Part shown: piece by piece, positions 43,373-54,453 of the stretch
Layout: every line of letters starts with the position of its first letter
How positions within the stretch are numbered: the first letter of the stretch is position 1
Source of the DNA: Cyanophora paradoxa
Lineage: Eukaryota; Glaucocystophyceae; Cyanophorales; Cyanophoraceae
Assembly: GCA_004431415.1 (NCBI GenBank)
Contig: QPMI01000263.1
Span: 1-64,000 of the forward strand
Length of the DNA stretch: 64,000 nucleotides
Reading direction: 5' to 3'
Translations under genes and position numbers: made by a program
The notes under the pieces: generated by a model
What the model was told of the DNA's origin: nothing
Database searches by the model: none
What the model saw: the letters and a program-made list of their open reading frames with translations, nothing else

Positions 43373-44741
43373 GCCGGCTGCTCCCTGTACCCCGCCGATC
43401 GCCCCGGCCCTGCCCGCCCCCTCCTCCCTCGACGCGCGCCGCTGCACCTGGCCGTCCTCGCGGCCTGCAGTGGCCACCGTGCTCCCGCTCTAGCAGTTGA
43501 TAGTGCCCCGTAGCCTCCCACCGCCGCAGCTAACTCGCTCCTCTGTATTTCTAGTTTTGCGCGTAGCATCTACTACAGGCTTCGAACGCCTAGGCCTATC
43601 ACTGTATGCCAATTTAAGAAAGCCGTCGTAGGCATTGTTTGGAATCACAGGGGCACACTGCATGGCTCGACACCCGGTGTCCCGGGTCCTACTTCAGGCT
43701 TCAAGGCCCTGAGAGGGCGGTCAGGGGCTCGAGCTGAGGCGGCCAGTGTTTACGAAGAGGAAGAGCCTCGAGCTCGGAGCCTCCGAGGCTCGGAGGGCGT
43801 AGTGCTTCGAATCCAATTGCAAGGCATTGAAAATTCAGGCTTCGAATTCATTCGAGGTTCTGAGAGTCTGCCGCTCAGGCGGCTTCGGATGTCCGACGGT
43901 CCTACCGTAGTACCGTAGTACTTCGGATTCATGATCAGCTGCAGGGACTGATTAATGATAAGGCTTCAGGTTTCGAGTTTCCGAGTTCGGCGGGGACTCC
44001 GGACTGGACCGTCGGGCTTAATTTTCCGAATTCATCAATCACTGAGTTGCAATTGCAAGCCGGAATTCAAAGCCTGAGAAGTACATAAACATGTACTACG
44101 TATACTACGGTACATCATGGCATGTCACAGTGTAACTTATAAGCATCATGCCCAAGATGCCATGATGCCCAGACATCGATGATGCCCAGCCTGGCAGTCT
44201 CAGAGTCTGCCAGGCTGGCGCCGGCAGGACATGATCATGGCACTGGCATTTTCAATTAACCCGCGAGCAAGCCACGGTGACCGGAACATGGCAGCCCTGC
44301 ACCTCAGGGCCTGCAGCTGGCAGCCTGGCATGCGCAGCTCGAGTGAAGAGCAGTTCAACGGTTCGAGTCAAGCTTAAGCTAGAATGAATCATCGGTATGA
44401 AAGATCACTGATTCAATGATTCAGCCATCGCGAGTTACCAAATCGGGGTCCGGGTCAGAAGTTGAAGTGGGGAAAAGGGTAGCGACGTTAGCGAGTGAGG
44501 AGCCTGTGAGGAGGGTGCCACGGTGGGATGCATGGGGGGTAGAGGGGTCCGGGGGATCGTAGCGGGGGAGGGGTAGCGAGGGACGCGGGGCGGGGGGTGG
44601 GGACGGGATCCGGAGGGGCCGGGGTGGAGAGAGGGCGCGGGAGAGGGGGGGGAGGGGGGTACGGGAATCTGAAACGCGACTGAGCCTCGGAGGAGAGAGG
44701 GCGGAGGAAGGGCGGCTCCTAGCTATAGGGCCCGGGGGCGG
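43373..44741. other. Long AT-richer convergent spacer with palindromic words
   Basis: No coding signal was found across about 1.4 kb. The middle (43560-44460) is AT-richer and crowded with short palindromes and near-repeats: GAGCCTCCGAGGCTC near 43775, CCGTAGTA twice near 43905, GATGCC words at 44155-44190, and a strong hairpin at 44186-44218. The right part (44470-44700) is G-rich. It may be a relic transposable element or a non-coding RNA locus, but no terminal repeats were identified. Confidence 0.4.
44186..44218. repeat. Perfect 12-bp hairpin
   Basis: The arm CCAGCCTGGCAG (44186-44197) pairs perfectly with CTGCCAGGCTGG (44207-44218) across a 9-nt loop. It lies in a spacer where both flanking genes end, so it could sit in a 3' UTR. 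Confidence 0.7.
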
Positions 44742-45615
44742 TCAGGAGCGCAGGCCGCCGCGGGTGTAGAGGAAGAGGGCGAGGGCGAGGGCGAGGAGGA
44801 AGAGGGCGGCGTCCCGCCCCAAGCTCTCCCCGTACCGGCCCCGCGCCCGCTGCACCGCCACGTCTGCCCGCCCCCGGCCCCGCCCGGTCAGAGCGCCAGC
44901 AGCGGAGGCGGCAAGAAGGGGCGCGCGGGGCGGGGCGGGGCGGGGCGGGGCGGGGCGGGGCGGGGCGCACAGTTGAAGGCGGCGGTCGCCTCGCCCTTGG
45001 ATGTGAGCACGCGCGCCTCGGAGAAGACGCGCCCCGCCTCGCGCGCGCGCCCCGCACGCCGCTCCGCCTCCGCCAGCGCCTCCAGCGGCACCACGCGCGC
45101 CGCGACGCGCACCTCCGCCGCGAGGGGCGCGGGGAGCGCCTCCCGCAGCCGCCGGAAGAGCCACAGCCGCCGGTTGTCCAGGCTCACGTACGCGATTCGC
45201 GCGCCCTCCTCGCCTGCCGGCGCGCGCGCGTCGCAGCTGAGCGAAAGGACGGGCGCCATACGCCGCCACTCCGCGCACCCTGCACATCGACGGGGGCCAC
45301 CGTGATGATGCCGAGCGCTCCCGCGATCGCGTGGAGCTCGCGGCGCCCGTGCTCGTCGGCGGCGGCGCCCCAGCGCGGGAGGATCCCGAGAGCCCAGCGA
45401 CGGGCGCGCCCGACGCGGGCGGCGAGGTCGCCGAGCGCCCGCTCGAGCCTGACATCGCTCCCCTCGTGCTCCAGCACCGCCTCGACGTGCTCCCGACTGA
45501 ACGCTACCGCCGCGGGGTCGAGCAGCTGCGGCGCCTCACAGGTACCGCCATCGCCCTCCGGCTGCTCGGCTTCCTCGCCCGCCAGCGGGCGCTCCGCATG
45601 CCCTCGCCGCCGCAT
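44742..45615 (-). CDS. Tail-anchored protein with SLDNRRLW motif
   Basis: The ATG at 45615 reads MRRRGHAERPLAGEEAEQPE. The first exon continues through FSREHVEAVLEHEGSDVRLE, RRWALGILPRWGAAAD and AIAGALGIITVAPVDVQ to about 45280. A second exon carries GARIAYVSLDNRRLWLFRRL and a helix REALPAPLAAEVRVAARVVP. The last exon has the hydrophobic DAALFLLALALALFLY followed by TRGGLRS and the stop, a typical C-terminal membrane anchor. The SLDNRRLxxFR sequence recurs in uncharacterised eukaryotic proteins, where it precedes a short beta strand. The last intron is a tandem CGGGG array (about 44930-44966). Function unknown; probably an ER or organelle outer-membrane protein facing the cytosol. Confidence 0.65.
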
Positions 45616-45946
45616 CCAGACAAGCGCTTTAAGCGCTTAGCTACCGCAGCAGCTCGCGTCCCTTCAACGTTAAGCCGAGCGGCCGAGCGAGCTCCCGCGG
45701 GAGTCGAACCCGTCCCCTCACCCCTTGGGCGCACGCGCTCTTTGCAGGTGATCGTTTCTTTTGATCGCAGGCTCTCGGCTACGACTCGAGAGGGAACGCA
45801 GGAATGCACGCAGAAAGCTAAGATGGGAGCGAGCCTGCGGACCGCAGGCGAGGGGCTCGGGGCGGGATGCAGGGCGGGCCTGGCCCAGGCGCCGTCGGGC
45901 CCTGCTCGGCCCAGGGGGCTGCAGCGCAGCGGGGCGCGGCGCGGCC
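45616..45946. other. Short spacer between two minus-strand genes
   Basis: No gene was accepted here. A tRNA-like GGTTCGACTCC box occurs on the minus strand near 45703-45713, but a full cloverleaf could not be built. The stretch should hold the promoter of the gene at 45615. Confidence 0.4.
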
Positions 45947-47821
45947 TCACTGCACGTACTGGCCGGGGACCTGAAGGGCGGGCTCGGGGCGGGCTCGGGA
46001 GTTGCGGGGGAGCCGGGAGGGCGCGGGGGGCCGCACCCAGGCGTACTTGTCCTTCATGTCCCGGATGTGCGCGATGCACTTCTTCATCGCCGCCACTGCC
46101 GCCCCGTCGGGCGGGGCGCGGCGGGAGGGGCGGGGCGGGGCGGGCGCACGCCGCTGGGTGCCCCGCTGGGAGTCCCACGCGTCCCACTTCATGCGGCGGC
46201 TGTACCTGCGCGCCGGGGGCGTGAGGCGGGCCCGGCCGAGGCAGACCCCGGCCCCGGGCCGCCGCACTTCATCATGGAGGGCTTCGGCACGTTGCAGTCG
46301 CCCTCCACGGCCTGTGAGGCCCGGCGGGTAAGCAGCGGCGGAGCGGAGGGCCGCCGGCTGGTTCGGCGGGAAGCACCTGCTTGTAGAGGCCGTACGCGGA
46401 GAGCCTGCCCGGGGGGGAGTGGCGTCAGCCGCGGGGCGCTGCGCGGCGCTCGCCCCGCCCGATGCGCGCACTTCTCCTCGATGCTCTGCGCCCACGCGGG
46501 GTCAGCGGGGGGGATCGAGAAGCGCGAGGGGGGTACGGGCGCGCGCGCACCATCTTGTAGTAGAGGGACTTGGCCTCGTACGCCTCCGTGAGGAACTCTG
46601 CGGGGGTACCGCGGTCGGCGAGGGGCCGGGAAGAAGGGGAGGGGTAATTGTGGGGGGTACCCTCGATGAGGTCCTTGTCGGTGCCGACTGCGCGGGGCGG
46701 CCGGTCGGCGGTGGCGGGGGAGGGGCTGGTGGGGGGAAGGGAGCGCGAGCAGGGTGGGGGGAGAGGGGTGCGGGGGGGAAGGGCGGACGGATGCCGGGGA
46801 TGCGGAGGGCGAGGGTCTGGCGCATCGGGTCCGACGCCTTCGGGTCGATCTTCACCAGCGAGTTCTGCCCCGCCCCGCCCCGGGGCCCCGCCCGTCGGCC
46901 GCCGGCGGGCTGGGGCGGGGCCCGGCGTGCGGGCGGCACCTTGAGGTTCTCGTCGTTCATGTACTTCTTCTTGAGCACGTTCACCAGCCCGACTGCCCCG
47001 GGGCCCCCTCAGGCCGGGGGCGCGGCCCGGGGCGGCGGCGGCGGCAGCGGCGGGGCGCACTGCACTCGCGCTGCGCCTGGCGCCGGGCCTCGTCGTTGCT
47101 CACCGCCGACTGGCCCAGCTCCATGAGCCTGTAGAACTCCCGGATCTGTCGCGCCCGCGCCTCAGCCGCGGGGAGCGGGGCGCGGCGGGCGGCGGCCGCG
47201 CCTCGGCCTCGGACGCCATGTAGATGCACTTCCCCTCCTCGATCGCCTGCGCCGCCGCGGCGTCGGGGCGCGGCGGCGCGGCGGGGGCGCGGGAGCGCAC
47301 CCGCTCGAAGAGGGCGGCGAGGCGCATGTCCTCGGCGCGCAGCGTCTCGGAGCGCTCGCCCCGGGGCGACGTCGTCGTCCCCCACGTGCTCTCGTCGTCG
47401 TCCATGATCTCGTCCGGCGCCGCCGTCGCCTTCGTCGGCTCCCTCGCTTGCACCCGCGGCGCCGCCGGCAGCGCGAACGAGCTCTGCTTGGGCGGAGGCG
47501 CTCCTGGCGGCGGCGGAGGCTGCGGCGCGCGAGATCATTGACAAGTGGAGCCGCGGGCGCCGCCTCTCACCTTGCGCGGCGGCGGGCCCGGAGGCGGCGG
47601 AGGCTGCGGGGCCTGGAGTCAGACGGCAGATGCGCAGGCCGCTGGGCGCCGGCGAGGCCTGTCACCTTCCACGAGGCTTGCCGCGCGGGCAGCTCGGGGA
47701 CGCGCGGAGAGTTTACGAGCTTCGAGGGAGGCGCCGGCGGCATGTCTTCCTTTTCAGGCTGGGAGGAAGACAACCCGAAGCTCCAACAGGAGCACACTTT
47801 GCACTTCCACCAGTCCGACAT
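45947..47821 (-). CDS. Large protein with C-terminal acyl-CoA-binding (ACBP) domain
   Basis: The ATG at 47821 begins MSDWWKCKVCSCWSFGLSSS, with a CxxC-C cluster near the start. A Pro-rich linker follows (APQPPPPPGAPPPKQSS), then an acidic stretch DEIMDDDESTW. Helical exons come next: AEDMRLAALFERVRS, AIEEGKCIYMASEAEAR, ARQIREFYRLMELGQSAVSN, VNVLKKKYMNDENLK, LVKIDPKASDPMRQTLALRI and FLTEAYEAKSLYYKMV. The end matches ACBP: LSAYGLYKQ, AVEGDCNVPKPSMMK, RRMKWDAWDSQRGTQ and AVAAMKKCIAHIRDMKDKYA. In ACBP the YKQ and KWDAW residues contact the CoA and acyl chain. Ordinary ACBPs are about 90 residues, so the long N-terminal part is unusual. Probably a cytosolic lipid-CoA sensor or carrier. The N-terminal exon joins are less certain than the C-terminal ones. 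Confidence 0.7.
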
Positions 47822-48252
47822 GGCTTCGCCGAGAGTCGCTCACCGCTCAACGGGCGAACTCAGACGTGTGCGGGAGGTCGCAATGTGCGTTTAGCTTCTG
47901 ACAGTAAAGGCTGCAATGCCCGATGTGCACCCGATGCGGAGGCCGGCGGCGCGCTCTGAAGATCTCGCCTGGCCGCGCGCTCCGGCTGACCAGGTTCCAC
48001 TCACTCTAGCGAGACGTCGACGAGAACGATTGCTCACCAAACGCTGATCGAGCGCCGACCGCAACGAACCCACTTTTGCGAAGCCGTACCCCTACTCGGT
48101 TCCCGCGCAAGCTTGGCGCGCGTCCTGTGAGGCTCCGGGCGCTAGCTTTGAGTGACACAGCTGCGCAGCTAGCGGTTTGTATAGCATTGTGAGGCAGGAC
48201 AGCAGCGGCAATAGCGCGAGGCCTCGGCGCCCCGACGCAGCGACGCGGCGAA
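47822..48252. promoter_or_regulatory. Divergent spacer between the ACBP-domain and LRR/coiled-coil genes
   Basis: About 430 bp of somewhat lower GC with no supported ORF separate the two start codons. The shared promoter is inferred from orientation. Confidence 0.4.
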
Positions 48253-51200
48253 ATGCCGATCGCACGGATCACGCAGGAGCTCATTGAGGAGATCCTGCAG
48301 CGGACGAAGCGTGACTACGCCGACCTGCACGCGCTCAATCTGTCGAACAATGGTGCGGGCCGCGGCTAGCGAGATCTAGACCACCGCGCTGCGGACAGCG
48401 CGAGACGGGCTCCGCAGAGATCGAGGTGATCGAGAACCTCGGGCGGCTGACGCGGCTGGCGCGGCTGAACCTCTCGAACAACCGCATCGAGCGGATTGAC
48501 GGGCTCGAGACGCTCGGCGCCCTCGTGGAGCTCAACCTGTCCAAGAACCGGATGTGCGCCCACCGTATCCCGCCCGGCATCGCCCGGCGGCGCGGGGCCG
48601 AGGGCGGGGCCGGCCGGCAGCTCGCGGCTGGACGGGCTGGAGGCGGCGCGGGCGCTGGAGCTGCTGGACCTGTCGCAGAACCGCGTGGCGGACGTGGCGG
48701 AGCTCGACCTCGTCGCCCGCCTCCCCGCCCTCCGCCACCTCACCCTCGCCGGCAACCCCGTCTGCTCCCTCCGGTGCCCCCTGCCCCTGCCCGCCCCCGC
48801 CCCGCGGGGCCCGACGTGGCGCGCGGGCGGCAGGGAGTACCGCGTGGAGGCGCTGCGGCGAATGCCGGCGCTGCAGTCGCTGGACGGGGCGGAGGTCTCC
48901 GCCGAGGAGCGCGCCTACGTCCGCGTCCTCGCCGCCGACGCCGGGTGCGCCGCCTCCGCGCCCCGGCCCGCGCCCCCGCCCCCCTCACGCCCCGATTCAG
49001 CCGCAGCTCGCCGCCGCCCCCGCCGCCCAGCCGCCCGCCTACGCCCCGCTCTCCTATACCTCCCCGGCCGCCCGGCGTCCCACTACGCCCCCGGCCCCTC
49101 CGCGCCCCCGCCGCGCCGCCGCACCGGCGGCGGGTACAGGTCGGCGTCGCCGCCGGCGCCGCTGCCGCCGGAGCTGCCGGCGGGGTGCCGCCGACGCGGG
49201 AGGGGCGCCTGGAAGCGCTGCTGGCGCTGGAGCGCGACCGCAGCGCCGACGCCTCCGCCCAGCTCCGCCTCGCCCGGTGCGCCGCCCGCCCCTCCCGGAG
49301 CCCTCCGCGCCGGCGCGAGGCGCTGCGGGGCAGGGCGGAGGCGGAGCGGCTGCAGGGGGAGCTGCAGGAGCGCGAGGCGGCTTTCCAAGAGCGCGCCGAC
49401 GCCCTGGCGCGCCCCTCCCCTCCCCGCCCCGCCGTCGCGGGCGGCGCTGAGGGGCGAGCAGGTGCAGGAGGGCCGGGGCCGGATCGAGCGGGCCGAGGCG
49501 GCGTACGCGGCCCTCCGCGCCGAGCTCGATCGCGAGCGCGCCCTCTCCCGCCAGGCCCGCCCCCGCCCCCGCCCCGCCCCCGCGCTCCTCCTTGCAGCAG
49601 GCGAGCCCCGCCGCAGCTGCGCGCCTACGTGGGCGACCAGGCCGCCGCGGGGCAGGCGGCGGGGCCGCCCCGGCGCCCCCGGGCCCGCCCAGGCCGGCCG
49701 ATGTGCTGGAGGAGGAGAACGAGGCGCTGCGGAGCCAGCTGGACCTGCTCAAGGCGCGCCGGACCGCCTTGCGCTCCGCGAGCGTGGGGCGAGCGGGGGC
49801 GCAGGTGCAGGCGGAGAGCCTGCAGAACGTGATGGCGATCCTGGAGGCGGAGATGGCGGCGGCGAAGGGCCGCGGGCCGGGGGCGCGCCGCGCGCTGGAG
49901 GAGCGGGTGGCGGGGCGGTGGCGCGAGAAGGTCTTCCAGCTGCTCGTGCGGGAGAAGCAGGAGCGCCTCCGCCGCGACGACGAGCGCCGCCGCTTCGACG
50001 ACGAGGCGCCGCCCCGCCGGCCCCGCCGCCCCGCCAACCGCCCCGCCTGACGCGCGGCGCCGGCCAGATCGCGGCGCGGGACGAGGCGGTGCGGGAGCTC
50101 GAGACGGAGATCCGCGTGCTGCGGGAGAAGGGCGAGGCGGCGCGGGCGGCGGCGCAGGCGGAGGCGGCGGCGCTGCAGGCGGCGCGGGCGGCGGCGGCGC
50201 GGGCGGAGGCGAGGGAGAAGGAGCTCGCGGCCCGCTGGCGGGAGCAGGCGATGCAGACGAGCCGCCTCGCCGAGACCGTCCACGCGTCCGCCCCGCCCCC
50301 CGCCGCCTTCGCCGGCGCCGCTCGAGCCGGGCGGGGCGGGGCTTGCGCAGGCTGCACGGGCAGATCCTGCACTTCGACGCGGCGATGCAGGCGGGGGAGC
50401 GGCGCGTGGCGGGGCTCTCGCAGCGGGTGGCCTTCGCGGCGGGGCGCCTGCCCGTCCTCTCGGCCATGCTCGAGGCGCGGGACCGGCAGTGGCGCGGGCG
50501 CGCGCACGCCCTCCAGGACCAGCTCCGCGCCGTCCTCGACCGAGTGCGTTCGGGCCCCGCCACGGCCGGCCCCCGCCCCTCACTGAAGCCCCGGCAGCGG
50601 CGCGCCGAGGGCGGCGACACGGCGTCGAGCTCGGGCCTCGGCACCGATCGGAGCTACCTCGAGCAGCCGCCCCGGACCTCCTGGTGCGCCCCCGCCGCCC
50701 ACCGCCGGCCGCCGCCGGCCGCCGCCCGCCGGCGCCAGCCGTGAGCGGGGCGCCAGGCGGGCGCTGCTCGACGGCCCGAGCGACGCGGCGACGCTGCGGC
50801 GGGAGCTGGAGCTCATGGCCGAGGTCCGCGCCCCCGCCGCGCGGGGCCCCGGGCGGCGCGCGACGCCGGGCGGGTGGGCGCAGGAGCGGGACGCGCTGGC
50901 GCGGCTGGCGCGGCAGGCGGCGGACGACGAGGCGCGCCGCGTCGCCACCGCCCGCGGCGAGCGTGCGCCAGCGCCCCCCGCCGCCCGCGCCTCGCCTGCT
51001 CTGCGGGCGACGGGGCGACGGGGCGGCAGGGGAGGGGGAGGTGCGGGCCTGCGGGAGCGGCTGGCGGAGGCGGAGCGGGAGCTCTCGGACACGCGCGCCG
51101 CCCTCCACGCCGAGCGCGAGGCCCGCCCCGCCCCACCCCGCCCCGCGCGGCCCGCTGAGGGCGGGGGGCAGCGGACGGCGGCGCTGGACGTGCGGCTCTC

Positions 51201-52409
51201 GCGGACGGCGGAGGAGGCGGCGGAGCGCGACCGCGAGGCGCGCGCCCTCCGCCGCGAGGCCGACGAGGCCCGCCGCGCATCCTCCCGCGGTCCGCACGCA
51301 CGCCTGCCGCCAGGCCCGCGGCCGGGCGCCGAGCGAGCGGCGCGCAGCGACGTCGGAGGAGGTGGAGCGGGCGGAGGCGGAGGCGGCGCGCCTGCAGCGC
51401 GAGCTCGCCGCCTCCCGCCGCGACCTCGCCAAGACGCGTGCGGCTCCGCTCCGCTCCGCCCCGCCCCGCCCCGCCCGCTGCGGCTGACGGCTCCGCAGAG
51501 GCGGCGCTGAAGGCGCTGGAGCGGCAGGTCGCCCGCGAGCGGCTGCGGACGACCCGCGAGGACCGCGCCCGCGTGCGGCCCCGCCCCGCCCCGCCCCGCC
51601 CCGCCCCGCGGCGCGCGCCCGCGCGCCTCACGGGCTGCGGCAGCTGGAGGAGCTCGAGCGGCAGCTGGAGGCGAAGGAGGCGCAGCTGCACGCCGCCCGC
51701 CGCGAGCGCAACGCGCTCCTCAGCGCCGCCCGCAAGCAGGAGCTCGGGGCGCTCGGCAGCCCCGGCCCCGCCCCGCGCCGCGCCTCCTCCGGGCCCCGCT
51801 CGCGAGTGCGCCGCCCCCGACTCCCTCCGCCCCGCCCCGCGCCGACGCCACCGCCGCAGAGTGCATCTCCGCAACGGGGCGGGGCGCGGGGCGGGGCGCG
51901 GGGCCGGGGCGGCCCCGGGGCGATCCCGGAGCGCTGGGCGCGGCTGCTGGACCCGGAGGGGTACGAGGAGCGGCGGCGGGAGGAGGAGCGGGGCCGGAGC
52001 GGGCGCGGGCGCGGCGGGTCTCGCGCTCGGGGTCGCCGCCGGGGCGGGGGCGGGAGCGCGGGCTCGAGCGACTCGTCGAGCGGGGAGGAGGCGCTCGTGG
52101 CGCAGGCCGGCCTCCTCCGCGCCGCCCCGGCCCCGCCCGCCGGCCCCCGCCCCCGCGTGCCCCCTCCCCCTCCACCACCACCGCCAGCGAGCCGCCCCTG
52201 ACCCCGAGGAGGCCCTCCTCGCCCGCGGCCGCGCCCTCGCCGCCCGCGGCCTCGCCGCCCGCGCCCCTCGAGCAGGTGCCGCCCCCGGCCCCACGGGCCC
52301 CGCCCCGCCCGCCACACGCGGGGCCGACGCCTGGCCGCGCGCAGACCAGGGCTACGCGAGCCGGCTCTCTGAGGCCACGCGGGTGGCGCTCGGCGAGCGC
52401 TTCCGGTGA
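48253..52409 (+). CDS. Leucine-rich repeat plus long coiled-coil protein (LRRCC1-like)
   Basis: The ATG at 48253 starts MPIARITQELIEEILQRTKR. After a short intron, SDS22-type LRRs follow: IEVIENLGRLTRLARLNLSN, NRIERIDGLETLGALVELNL, SKNR, LELLDLSQNRVADVAELDLV and LPALRHLTLAGNPV. The cap-like YRVEALRRMPALQSLDGAEV comes next. The remainder (49.15-52.4 kb) is an almost continuous coiled coil in many exons, for example AEAERLQGELQEREAAFQER, VLEEENEALRSQLDLLKARR, AIWAARDEAVRELETEIRVL-type repeats and LRRELEL-like heptads. It ends ASRLSEATRVALGERFR. N-terminal LRRs joined to a long coiled coil recall the centriolar LRRCC1 or centriolin families, so a centrosome/basal-body role is likely but inferred. 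Introns are 60-80 nt and many contain CCCCG arrays. Confidence 0.75.
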
Positions 52410-52795
52410 GGCCAGAATGTAGACAGCGGTTCTTTGAAACACAAGCAGACGGGCCCGCCAAGAGGGCGGCCCCTACCTATACAGCGCGAGCGCGTCGCGA
52501 GGCTGCAATACTATACACGAGAAGCGATGCCACTGATTGCGAAAACGGAGGCTGGCTTTGAAAACAGGCCGCCGACGCCGGGGCCGGAGGGGGTAGCCAC
52601 ATAACCGGAGACAGGCCGCAGGAATGGGGAGGGGGTAGCCGGCAGGGGACAGCCGTTACGAGGGTACACCTTCTGACCGCACGGGGCGATACAAGAACAT
52701 GGTATCGCCGGTGCACGTGATGAGGGGAGAGGGGGGGCGCGAGAAGAAAGGAGAGAAAAGAGGAGGAGGGCGGGCAGGGAACAAGACGGGCGGGG
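52410..52795. other. Convergent spacer
   Basis: A 3' spacer between the LRR gene and the ZZ gene. It contains a purine-rich stretch near 52720-52790 and no gene. Confidence 0.4.
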
Positions 52796-53267
52796 CTAGC
52801 CGTTGGCGCTGAACCTCCGCACCATTGTGATTTCGACTTCCTGGGCGGCGCTGGGCTTGCGCGCCGCCTGCGCAGCGTCGACCATCTCCTGCGTCGTCGG
52901 CCTGTGTATGGCGGCGTTGACCTCCCCGTCGGAGAGGACGCGCTCCGGCGACGTGGGCGAGAGCGGCCGCGTCGGCTGCCACTCCTCTTCGGGCTTGCTG
53001 TTCTTGTGCGTTGCCCGCAGGTCTTCCGGCACCGCCATCCACTGCCCACGGTGGTCGCCTGCGCCGAGAGGGGCGGGTCGGGCGGGGCCCGAGGCGTACG
53101 ACCGGCCCCCGCGCACTCTTCACTTTGAATTCGTGTCCTGTGTCCCCGTGCGCTCCTTTCAAGTAGCACATCTCGCAGAGGTCGAAGCGGAAGCACAGCA
53201 GACACTTGTACCGCCACCCGACGATCGGCTTCACTCCGCACCAGTTGCAGCGCTGCGGGCACGGCAT
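52796..53267 (-). CDS. Small ZZ-type zinc-finger protein
   Basis: Two exons, 53267-53117 and 53058-52796, are joined over a GTGCGC...GCGCAG intron in phase 1. They total 414 nt and encode 137 residues. The N-terminal 50 residues are a complete ZZ finger: CNWCGVKPIVGWRYKCLLC, FDLCEMCYLKG, then HGDTGHEFKV, supplying the paired Cys and the two His that bind two zinc ions. The rest is disordered, with WMAVPEDLRATHKN, an SPTSPERVLSDGEVNAA stretch of possible phosphosites, and ITMVRRFSANG at the end. ZZ fingers bind N-termini or SUMO and often serve as adaptors in ubiquitin or autophagy pathways; here it is nearly the whole protein. Partner unknown. Confidence 0.85.
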
Positions 53268-54099
53268 GTGGGCCTTCCGAAGCTAAAGAAACACATCGCA
53301 CGCGCGATCTACCTTTTGCCTGATGCGATTGCCGTGGACGTTGGTCTCGTCTGCGATCCATCAGCACACGGAGCTACCCAGCTGCGCGAGATGGCCAAAA
53401 GAAGAAGCACTAGCATACCGAACGAGGTCTGCCTCTTAAACTGCCTTGGTAGACGCTCACGCAGGGCCTCCATTCGCCTGCGAGATGCAAATGATCAAAA
53501 GCCGCTCCACAGCTTCGCATGCTGACCAATGACGAAAGTAAACGCTACTGTTTGAGAATATGGGCCTTGGGCCCACAGGTGATGTCGGCCATCTCTACGT
53601 TGTCGTGGCCATGTTGTACGCCACTGCTGGATCCAGCGCGATCCAGGTTGCCTAAGCTTCCTACCCTAACCTGATGCGAGTTCATGTCCGCTGAGAGGCC
53701 ACTCGATCCTTAGCTGGAGAGCTAGTGGATCGGCAGGTGCTGGTGGTGGTCCGCAGATCGACGCTGCCAACGCCGCGGAGCTCGTCACCTCGACTTTCCT
53801 CAAGCTTTAGGGCTGCTTACTCAACTTGCGAAGTGCGATGAGTGGGATGAATTCGACTACCCCTCGTGGTGACTGGGTCACTGGGAGGGAACAGAAGGAC
53901 TTCGCAGGATCAGATCGACCGGCGGTCATTTTCGGAAGTCGGACCCATCGATATCGATATCGGAAGTTTTAGGCTCGCAACTGCCGTCACTAAGCCTCTA
54001 TATCGTAAGCTTACAACCGCAATTTTTCCCTTGAGCTTGCAGCCTAACAGGGAAGCGCACAGCAGACCGCGGGGCAGGGGCCGCGGTCGAGGGCGCCGC
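53268..54099. other. Spacer downstream of Aquarius and upstream of the ZZ gene
   Basis: About 830 bp of moderate GC without a supported gene. It carries the presumed promoter of the ZZ gene next to 53268 and the Aquarius 3' UTR next to 54099. ATCGATATCGATATCGG lies near 53947. Confidence 0.45.
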
Positions 54100-54453
54100 T
54101 CACTTCTTCGCCTTGCCGCGGCCCTTCTTCGCCGGAGCAGGTGCCGGAGCCGCTGCCTCCTCCGCTGGCGCCTCCTCCTCCGCCGCCGGCGCCGCGCGCT
54201 TCTTCCCGCGCCCGCCGCCAGACGTGGCTGCCGCCTTTCGGCCCCGCTTGCCCTTCGCCGGGGCCTCCTCCTCCTCCTCCTCGGCCGCCGCCGCCTCGGA
54301 GGGAGCCTCGGCGGGCGCGGGGGCGGGCGCCTCGGCGGGCGCCGGCTCCTCGGCCGCCGTCTCCTCCTCCTTCTTCTCCTCCTCCTCGGTCTCCATGGGC
54401 GCCGCCGCCGGCTCCGCCCCGCCGTCCTCGTCGCGCTTCCGCCGCGCGCGCAC
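54100..54453 (-). other. Acidic/basic low-complexity tail of Aquarius
   Basis: The terminal exon encodes a Gly-rich linker, a Glu/Lys block ([12 protein letters not shown]) and Ala/Pro/Glu repeats. Basic clusters [15 protein letters not shown] and KKGRGKAKK follow. The GRGK/KRGRK patterns resemble AT-hooks or nuclear-localisation signals. The animal protein has an acidic but not basic tail. Confidence 0.7.

Noticed and set aside
43560-44460. AT-richer spacer considered as a DNA transposon
   Set aside because: No transposase fragment, terminal inverted repeats or target duplication could be identified.
45655-45790. Possible tRNA on the minus strand (GGTTCGACTCC T-loop-like box, palindromic GATC stem nearby)
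   Set aside because: The T stem has a mismatch and no matching 7-bp acceptor or convincing anticodon stem could be built within 150 nt.
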